Source: Nitratireductor sp. ZSWI3
GTDB lineage: Bacteria; Pseudomonadota; Alphaproteobacteria; Rhizobiales; Rhizobiaceae
Length of the DNA stretch: 64,000 nt
Reading direction: 5' to 3'
Assembly (NCBI RefSeq): GCF_024655565.1
Contig: NZ_JANKOF010000008.1
Span: forward strand, 1 to 64,000
The notes under the pieces were generated by a model. That model saw nothing but the letters and a program-made list of their open reading frames with translations. It searched no databases and was not told where the DNA came from. Position numbers and translations under genes: made by a program. Position 1 is the first letter of the stretch, and each line of letters begins with the position of its first letter. Positions 58,302 through 64,000 of the stretch are shown in pieces.

Positions 58302-59303
58302 CTACATGCCGTCGGGGTGGGTTGCGTCGACGGTCTTGAGATAGGACAGCACGGTCACATGGGACGTGGTGGCGGTCAGCGCGGCGATCAGGACCACCAC
58401 GACCGCCACGCCCAGATAGCCGGAAGGGCCGATCGCAAAATTGCCGAACAGCGCCGTGGCCTGGTCGGCCTCCGGCGTCGCCATGTTGCGGGAGGACCAC
58501 CAGTAGAAGCCGATGAAGACGATGATCGCGCCCAGCCCGCCGGCGGCGGCCCCCTTCATGCCGGCGAGCAGGAAATGGCGGCGAAACTGCGAGGCGATGA
58601 AGGATGCCTCGGCACCGACGAAATGGAGCACCTCGATGATGTGGCCGTTGCCGGCCATGGCGCCGCGCGTGGCAAAGATGACCGTCAGCGCCGTTGCCGA
58701 CAGCATCAGCGCCAGCACTGCCATGCCGATGGTGACCGTGGTGCGCGCCATGGCGACCAGTCGGTCGACCCAGGTCCGGTGATCGTCCAGCGTCGCATTG
58801 GGTACGGCCTCCTGGATCTCGTTGCGCATGGCGGCGAAGTCCGGACGCGAGGCCGGGTCGAGCGTGACGATGACGAGGCGCGGCACGGGAAGCGATTCGA
58901 TATCGAGACCGGTGCCCAGCCAGGGTTCCAGAAGGCGGGCCGTGGCCGCCGCATCGACGATGCTTGCGCCGGTCACGCCGTTGTAGCCGATGGCGATATC
59001 GCGCGCCCTGGCCAGGGCATCGGGCATGTCCAGCCCTTCCTCGGGCTTGATCTGGATGGTCGCCTCGCGGGCGATCTGCGTCTGCCATGTGGCGGCCGTG
59101 TCGCGCACCAGGGTCACCGCGCCGAGCGTGAGGCAGGACAGGAAGGTCATGATGGCGATGACGAGGACCATGGTCCGCCCGGCGACGTTGTCGGACGGGA
59201 CGATCGGCATCGGCTTCTTGGCGATCGAGCCGCGCATCCCGGGGCCGATATGGGCGCTGAGGTTCCTGCCGAGATTCTTAAGGATGCTGCTTGCGTCAGT
59301 CAT
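58302..59303 (-). CDS. ftsX: Cell division ABC transporter-like permease FtsX
   Basis: This 333-residue protein has four membrane helices: one near residues 45-70, then a periplasmic loop, then three in the C-terminal half. It is FtsX-like and longer at the N-terminus than E. coli-type loops. With FtsE it links the divisome to peptidoglycan hydrolase control. The start at 59303 overlaps the ftsE end by 8 bases. Its 3' 121 bases are present twice owing to the tandem duplication, but the gene itself is intact. Confidence 0.88.
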   Translation of the reverse strand: MTDASSILKNLGRNLSAHIGPGMRGSIAKKPMPIVPSDNVAGRTMVLVIAIMTFLSCLTLGAVTLVRDTAATWQTQIAREATIQIKPEEGLDMPDALARARDIAIGYNGVTGASIVDAAATARLLEPWLGTGLDIESLPVPRLVIVTLDPASRPDFAAMRNEIQEAVPNATLDDHRTWVDRLVAMARTTVTIGMAVLALMLSATALTVIFATRGAMAGNGHIIEVLHFVGAEASFIASQFRRHFLLAGMKGAAAGGLGAIIVFIGFYWWSSRNMATPEADQATALFGNFAIGPSGYLGVAVVVVLIAALTATTSHVTVLSYLKTVDATHPDGM

Positions 59304-59955
59304 AGATTTCCAGCCTCCCGGCCGAAAGCACCATGCGGCGCGCATCCACCTGATCCATCAAGCCGAGGTCATGGGTGGCGATGACGACGGCGGTGCCCAG
59401 TCGATTGAGCTCGATCAGCAGCCGCAGCAGGCGGCGGGCGAGCTGCGGGTCAACGTTGCCGGTCGGCTCGTCGGCAAGCAGGATGCGCGGCTGCTCGATG
59501 AGGGCGCGGGCGATCGCCGCGCGCTGCTTCTCGCCGCCCGACAGGATCGGCGGCAAGACATGCATGCGTTCGCCGAGGCCGACCCATTTCAGGAGTTCGA
59601 TCACGTCGGCGCGATAGCTCGCCTCCTCGCGCCCGCGCACGCGCAGCGGCAGCGCGACATTCTCGTAGGTGGTGAGGTGGTCGAGGAGGCGGAAATCCTG
59701 GAACACCACGCCGATGTTGCGGCGCAGGAGCGGCAGTTCGGTGCGGGTGATCTTCGAGCGGTCTTTTCCGAAGATGGTGATCAGCCCGCGTGTCGGCTTC
59801 AGGGACATGAAGAGGAGACGCAGGAGCGTCGTCTTGCCGGCGCCCGACGGACCGCTCAGAAACTGGAAGGAGCGTTCGGGCAGTTGGAACGAGACGTCGC
59901 GGAGGATCTCCGGTCCCATTCCATATCTATGGCCGACATTTTCGAAGCGAATCAC
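59296..59955 (-). CDS. ftsE: Cell division ATP-binding protein FtsE
   Basis: This is a 219-residue ABC ATPase. Walker A is GPSGAGKTT, Q-loop VVFQDFRLLDHLT, the signature is LSGGEKQRAAIARA, and Walker B is LLADEPTGNVD. I chose the GTG at 59955 because it gives the conserved FtsE start (M)IRFENVGHRYG; upstream in-frame residues are not FtsE-like. It is the ATPase of the FtsEX complex and precedes ftsX. Confidence 0.92.
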   Translation of the reverse strand: MIRFENVGHRYGMGPEILRDVSFQLPERSFQFLSGPSGAGKTTLLRLLFMSLKPTRGLITIFGKDRSKITRTELPLLRRNIGVVFQDFRLLDHLTTYENVALPLRVRGREEASYRADVIELLKWVGLGERMHVLPPILSGGEKQRAAIARALIEQPRILLADEPTGNVDPQLARRLLRLLIELNRLGTAVVIATHDLGLMDQVDARRMVLSAGRLEIYD

Positions 59956-60128
59956 GAAAAGACCTGGGTTCTCTGAGTGGCTGGTGCTGCCTGTACGCAC
60001 CCCGGCCAGACCATCAGCGCGCATGGTTAATTGCAAGTTAACGTTCGCCCCGATCGGTCCGATGGCGAAGCATTAACCATTTCCGTTTACCCCGGAAGGG
60101 CTGATGGCGGAAGCACGGTTCGGACACA

Positions 60129-60764
60129 ATGCGACATACCGACAGCGCACGCCCCGTCTCGGGCGAAATCATGACGCCCCGCGCCGCGCGGGAGCGCGTC
60201 CGCCCGCATGCGGGGGTGGAAGAAATCGTCGATGCCGACTTTGAGACCGTTGCCGAAGGGGGCGGGAATCCCGTCTGGAGAAACACGGGCCGGCACGGCC
60301 GCCCGGCGGGGCTGTCGGGCATGAACATGCTGCAAGCGGGCGGGCTGCTTTCCCGCCGCGCTCCGCGGCGCGGCGGACCGTTCTTCTGGTCGTTCGGCGC
60401 CTTGCTGGTGCTGGCGGCCTTCTGGGTTGCCGGCGGGCACAGCCTCGTTCACGACCTGCCCCTTCTCGACGCTTCGCGCCCGATGCCTGCCATGAAGCTC
60501 GTCGACCTGCAGAGCCGTGTGGAGCGGCATGGCGACCGGCTGCTGCTGATCGTCGACGGGGCTGCCTTGAACGACGGCAGCGCGCCGGCCATCGTTCCGG
60601 GTCTGGCGATCGACGTGCTGGCCGACAACGGCTCGACAACGCGCTATTTTCTGGGGACAAATGAACTGCAGCTCGAACCGGGCACGCGCTTTCCCTTCTC
60701 CAGCCGTCTGGTCGCGCCTAGTGAAGGGGTCAAGTCAGTCTCGGTGACGTTCCGATCGTTGTAG
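60129..60764 (+). CDS. DUF3426-like single-span membrane protein lacking a zinc ribbon
   Basis: The 211-residue protein has a charged N-terminal region, one membrane helix near residues 84-105 (FFWSFGALLVLAAFWVAGG), then a beta-rich domain (LVDLQSRVERHGDRLLLIVDG, NDGSAPAIVPGLAIDVL). This resembles the C-terminal half of the zinc-ribbon proteins often found beside ftsE. The usual CPxC ribbon is absent, and I find none in the 173 bases upstream. Function unknown. Confidence 0.75.
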   Translation: MRHTDSARPVSGEIMTPRAARERVRPHAGVEEIVDADFETVAEGGGNPVWRNTGRHGRPAGLSGMNMLQAGGLLSRRAPRRGGPFFWSFGALLVLAAFWVAGGHSLVHDLPLLDASRPMPAMKLVDLQSRVERHGDRLLLIVDGAALNDGSAPAIVPGLAIDVLADNGSTTRYFLGTNELQLEPGTRFPFSSRLVAPSEGVKSVSVTFRSL

Positions 60765-60784
60765 TAGCAGGGGAGTTTCGCCCG

Positions 60785-61327
60785 ATGCCTGTTGTGCGCG
60801 GCAAGGAGATCGAGGTGCTTTTTGCAGCCTCGACCATCGCCCGACGTAACCTCGAGCTCGCCAAGGAGATCGCGGCGCGTCGCTATGACGACCTCCTGGT
60901 CATTTCGGTGCTCAAGGGTTCGTTCATCTTCGCCGCCGATCTGATCCGCGCGATGCACGACGTCGGGATTTCACCCGAGGTCGAGTTCATCATGATCTCG
61001 AGCTACGGCGCGGGCACGGAAAGCGGAACGATCAAGGTTCTGCGCGACATCGACAACGATGTCACCGGCCGCGACATCCTTTTGATCGATGACATTCTGG
61101 AGTCGGGAAAGACGCTCAAATACACGCGCGAGCTGATGCTGTCGCGGGGGGCGAAGTCGGTCTCCATAGCCGTTCTGCTCGACAAGCATTCGCGCCGGCA
61201 GACGACCGTCGATGCCGATTTCGTCGGGTTCGAATGCCCGGACTATTTCGTCGTCGGCTACGGCATGGACGTGGCGCACGCCTTCCGCGAACTTCCCTTC
61301 GTGGGCGTGGTCAAGGGCGACGCCTGA
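60785..61327 (+). CDS. hpt: Hypoxanthine phosphoribosyltransferase
   Basis: This is a 180-residue type I phosphoribosyltransferase with the PRPP motif DILLIDDILESGKT, an early VLKGSFIFAADLIR and SSYGAGTESG. It salvages hypoxanthine (and guanine) with PRPP to IMP/GMP. It precedes the cpdR gene by 61 bases, an order I associate with Hyphomicrobiales. Confidence 0.93.
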   Translation: MPVVRGKEIEVLFAASTIARRNLELAKEIAARRYDDLLVISVLKGSFIFAADLIRAMHDVGISPEVEFIMISSYGAGTESGTIKVLRDIDNDVTGRDILLIDDILESGKTLKYTRELMLSRGAKSVSIAVLLDKHSRRQTTVDADFVGFECPDYFVVGYGMDVAHAFRELPFVGVVKGDA

Positions 61328-61388
61328 AAATGACGCCGACGCGCACCGGCGTTTACCGAAGCGTAATCCGATCGGGCGAAAAGAAGCC

Positions 61389-61754
61389 ATGGCAAAGCTT
61401 CTGATCGTTGAAGACGACGACTCCGTGAGAACCTTCACCGCGCGCGCCCTCAGCGCCGACGGTCATGCCGTGGAAACGGCGGGTGATGGCCTGGAAGGGC
61501 TCGAGAAGATCAACGCGACATCCGGCGGCTACGATCTCGTTCTGTCCGACATCCGGATGCCGGCGATGGACGGGATCGAGATGGCGCGGGCGGCGGCCGG
61601 CTCGTTTCCGAGCCTGCGGCTCCTGCTGATGACCGGCTTTGCCGATCAGCGCGAGCGGGCGGCGGAACTGGAAGGAACCGTGTCCGGTGTCGTCAACAAG
61701 CCCTTTACACTGAGCGAGTTGCGCAAACGGGTCGGCGAGGCGCTGGCCGCCTGA
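61389..61754 (+). CDS. cpdR: Single-domain response regulator CpdR
   Basis: This 121-residue receiver domain has no output domain. The acidic pocket is in VEDDDS, the phosphoacceptor is Asp54 in LSDIRMP, Thr in LLLMTGFADQRERA and Lys in VNKPF. The TGFADQRERA segment is characteristic of CpdR, which in alphaproteobacteria controls polar recruitment of ClpXP and hence cell-cycle proteolysis when unphosphorylated. It is downstream of hpt. Confidence 0.9.
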   Translation: MAKLLIVEDDDSVRTFTARALSADGHAVETAGDGLEGLEKINATSGGYDLVLSDIRMPAMDGIEMARAAAGSFPSLRLLLMTGFADQRERAAELEGTVSGVVNKPFTLSELRKRVGEALAA

Positions 61755-61789
61755 GGCTTGCCAGATCGCAATGATTTAGCCGTCAGTGC

Positions 61790-64000
61790 CTATTCGGTAT
61801 CGAGCAGCCGCTCGAGATATTCCTTTTCAAGCGCCGGGCTCAACGCATCGCCGAGGCGCTTGCGGATGGCTTCGAGGATGCGGCGGGCGCGCTGCGTGTC
61901 GATCTCGTCCGGCACCTGGACCGAATCGCCGAAATCCGGCCCGGTCGTGGCCTGCGGGCGCCCGAGCGGATCTCGGCCGTTGTTGCCCCGCCGATAGCCT
62001 TGCTCGCCGCCGCCCTGCTCGCCGCGCATGGCCTGCTGCATCTGGTTCATCATGTCCTGCGCGCCGCGGCGCAGCGCTTCGAGCGCGCGGCCCTGTTCAC
62101 CGACGGCCTGCTCTCCTTGTCCCTCGCCCAGCGCGCCTTCCGCCTGGCCCATCGCCTCGCCGGCCTCTCCGAACCCTTCGCCCGGCTTGATGCCGAGCCC
62201 TTCGAGGCCTTGCATGAGGCGGTCAAGATCGCCGCGCAGCGCGCCCTGGCCCTGCTGCAGGCCGCGCATGGCGTCGGCGAATTCCTGCGGGCTCATGCCT
62301 TGTCCTGGGCCTTGGCCCTGGCCCGGCTGCTGTCCCTCGCCGGGCTGGTTTTGCCCCTGCTGTCCGCCCTGATTGCCTTCTCCGCGCTGCATCCGGTCGG
62401 TCCGGAAGGTCTCGTTCATCAGTTCCTGCTGGCGGCGCATCAGATTGCCGAGCTCGTCCATCTGGCGGCGCATCTCCGACTGCTCACCGCCGCCCTGGCC
62501 GCGTTGCGAGCGGCCGGCCTGGAGGTTGTTCATCATGTTCTCGAGCTGCGACAGAAGCTCGCGCGCCTGATCGTGCGCACCCGATTTCGCCAGGTCCTCG
62601 ATCTGATCCAGCATCCGCTCCAGATCGCTCTGGCTCAGCATCTGGCCGTCCTGCGGCATCTGCTCGGCAAGATCGGGGTTCTGCTGGGCGCGTTCGGCGA
62701 ATTCGCGCAGGAATTCCTGCATGGCGCTGCGCAACTCGTCCATCAGCCGGGCGATTTCCTCTTCGCTGGCGCCTTCCTCCAGCGCCTTCTTCAAGGCCTC
62801 CTGGGCCTGGCGCAGCCGCTTCTCCGCCGCCGTCAGGTCGCCGTCCTCGATGATCAGGGCGATCTCCCAAAGGTAATCCACGACGCCGCGAAGCTGGTCG
62901 TCGCTCTCGGCCATCGAGAGGCGGCTCCGGGCGGCGAAGACGCCGAGGAAATGCGACATGTTCTGCAACGTCTCCTCGGGCCAGGTGAGCACCGCATCCA
63001 TCAGCGCCAGGACGCGGGGCTTCTTGTTGCCGTCCATCGCCAGGATGCGCCGCTGCTCGATCAGGGCCTTGGCCAGGGGATTGGTGAAAAGCCGCTCCGG
63101 CAGAACGAGCTTGCGGGGCTCGCTGACGGCTCGCTGGTCGGCGGCGTCGACGGCCGTCAGCTTCAGCTCGACGGGCGTGCCTGCCCATGGATGCTCGGTC
63201 AGGTCGCGCGAGGTTTTTGCGCTGATGGTCTTGCCATCCCGGCGGGGCAGGGCGAGCGGCATCTCCGGCGCTTCGTAGAGCGGCCGGGCGCTTCTGTCGG
63301 CGTCCGCCGGCTCGAAAAGCGCCTCGGCACGTGCGGCACCGTAATCGTCTTCGATCTCGTAGGTGAGTTCCAGCGTCCCGTTGACCGCCCGCTTCGGATC
63401 TCCGGTCAAGCGGATCTGCGGCGGCAGGTCCGGCGTCACCGCAAACCGCCAGCCGTCGATCTCGGTGTCGTTGCGTTTCAGAAGCACCTCGCCATCGTCT
63501 TCCAGAACACGCGAGAAGCGCTGGGCGGTGGTCGTCGAAAGGGTCTCGGCCTCGGAAGCGCCTTCGGGGTCGATCACCGTTTCGCGGCCATCGGCATCGC
63601 GGTGAGCCAGCGTTTCCGCGCCGGATCCGCCGGTGACGCGCAGTGCCAGAATGCTGCCTTGCGGTACGGTGAAGACGTCGGTGCCGCGATTGGCCTCGGC
63701 GGTCAGGTAGATCGGCGCGCGGCCCGTATAGGTCGGCGGGGTGACCCAGGCATCGATGCGCGGCGGCACGATCTCCGCACCGCCATGGGCGCGAAAAGCA
63801 TCGGTGACGCTGCCGCCGAGCGGGCCGGTGGAAAAAGCCGCGGCGATGACCAGAAACAGCGCGGCAGCCGCGCGCAACCCCCATGGATCGCGTTCCGGAA
63901 CCCGGGTTTTCGGCAGGTCGCCGTGCAGACCGCCCAGCTTGTCCGCCATTCTCTTTTGATGTTCGCGCCAGAGGGCGGCGGCGAAGCCGTCATGCCGCCC
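61790..64000 (-). CDS. DUF4175/TIGR02302 family protein, 5' end beyond the window
   Basis: 736 codons are visible, and the frame stays open to the window edge: 17 codons before the ATG at 63949 read GRHDGFAAALWREHQKR, which looks like family sequence, so the true start lies outside. One membrane helix is near the first ATG (AAAALFLVIAAAFS). A long periplasmic part contains a Gln/Gly-rich low-complexity tract (EGNQGGQQGQNQPGEGQQ-type) and predicted helices. The role is unknown. Confidence 0.88.
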   Translation of the reverse strand, partial: GRHDGFAAALWREHQKRMADKLGGLHGDLPKTRVPERDPWGLRAAAALFLVIAAAFSTGPLGGSVTDAFRAHGGAEIVPPRIDAWVTPPTYTGRAPIYLTAEANRGTDVFTVPQGSILALRVTGGSGAETLAHRDADGRETVIDPEGASEAETLSTTTAQRFSRVLEDDGEVLLKRNDTEIDGWRFAVTPDLPPQIRLTGDPKRAVNGTLELTYEIEDDYGAARAEALFEPADADRSARPLYEAPEMPLALPRRDGKTISAKTSRDLTEHPWAGTPVELKLTAVDAADQRAVSEPRKLVLPERLFTNPLAKALIEQRRILAMDGNKKPRVLALMDAVLTWPEETLQNMSHFLGVFAARSRLSMAESDDQLRGVVDYLWEIALIIEDGDLTAAEKRLRQAQEALKKALEEGASEEEIARLMDELRSAMQEFLREFAERAQQNPDLAEQMPQDGQMLSQSDLERMLDQIEDLAKSGAHDQARELLSQLENMMNNLQAGRSQRGQGGGEQSEMRRQMDELGNLMRRQQELMNETFRTDRMQRGEGNQGGQQGQNQPGEGQQPGQGQGPGQGMSPQEFADAMRGLQQGQGALRGDLDRLMQGLEGLGIKPGEGFGEAGEAMGQAEGALGEGQGEQAVGEQGRALEALRRGAQDMMNQMQQAMRGEQGGGEQGYRRGNNGRDPLGRPQATTGPDFGDSVQVPDEIDTQRARRILEAIRKRLGDALSPALEKEYLERLLDTE

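Larger units (their letters stand above)
57731..58422. repeat. Perfect 346-bp tandem duplication at the ydcF/ftsX junction
   Basis: Bases 57731-58076 and 58077-58422 appear identical throughout when read side by side. The unit comprises the 5' end of ydcF, the ydcF-ftsX intergenic sequence and the last ~120 bases of ftsX. The junction shows only 2 bp of shared sequence (GA). It accounts for the 426 bases between intact ydcF and intact ftsX. Confidence 0.95.

Noticed and set aside
58042-59088. Open frame running from ftsX sequence in a wrong frame into the duplicated ydcF fragment
   Set aside because: It arises from the 346-bp duplication joining fragments; its ftsX part is out of frame and low complexity.
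61757-61790. GATCGCAATGATTTAG as another family C repeat
   Set aside because: Only one half-arm is recognisable and no matching inverted arm follows.

Overview
The window reads as chromosomal DNA from an alphaproteobacterium of the order Hyphomicrobiales (Rhizobiales), most likely near the Mesorhizobium/Aminobacter/Nitratireductor group. The base composition is GC-rich. The right-hand third has a gene order I associate with this order: rpmB, DUF3108, gloB, metA with a SAM-II riboswitch, hisC, tyrC, DUF2125, chaC, plsC, ydcF, ftsX, ftsE, hpt, cpdR and a DUF4175/TIGR02302 gene. This assignment rests on recognised families and synteny recall, not on a search.

Left part (1-22.7 kb) is an accessory catabolic region. 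A TRAP transporter (dctMQP) diverges from an SDR dehydrogenase and a KstD-like flavoprotein, followed by an IclR regulator, a ribbon-helix-helix protein, a glyoxalase I and a Tat-exported GMC oxidoreductase pair. Next comes a coherent locus for racemic 3-sulfolactate use (9.9-17.4 kb): a GntR regulator, sulfo-lyase SuyAB, a tripartite tricarboxylate-type transporter, an SlcC-like dehydrogenase and a ComC-like dehydrogenase. Together these would import sulfolactate, interconvert its enantiomers through sulfopyruvate and release pyruvate plus sulfite. A periplasmic copper amine oxidase with an AraC regulator follows, then an SDR/tautomerase pair divergent from a LysR gene.

Middle part (22.8-31.9 kb) has tRNA-Gly(GCC), prolyl-tRNA deacylase, a CnoX-type thioredoxin, a putative glycolipid-binding protein, a block of intergenic repeats, a LON-domain protein and UPF0434. 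After these come an ABC importer of the ABC_sub_bind type, an FCD-type GntR gene and a polytopic membrane protein.

The most interesting stretch is 31.9-45.4 kb. It has a branched-chain-type ABC importer with a Tat-exported binding protein, a nicotinamidase, and a tightly overlapping six-gene operon: molybdenum hydroxylase FAD subunit, fused 2Fe-2S/Mo subunit, 6-hydroxynicotinate-reductase-like protein, UPF0280, PF06684 'amino acid synthesis' protein and a MarR regulator. Two promoters in this stretch share an operator-like motif just downstream of the -10 box. I read it as an N-heterocycle (nicotinate-like) catabolic module with at least two genes of unknown function. Inside it, a small GIY-YIG nuclease gene sits between two inverted pairs of an identical 31-bp palindromic repeat.

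The right part (45.4-64 kb) is core chromosome. It holds a SAM-II riboswitch with a terminator before metA, several repeat families whose CTAG ends supply stop codons, and a perfect 346-bp tandem duplication at the ydcF/ftsX junction. The last gene runs off the window.
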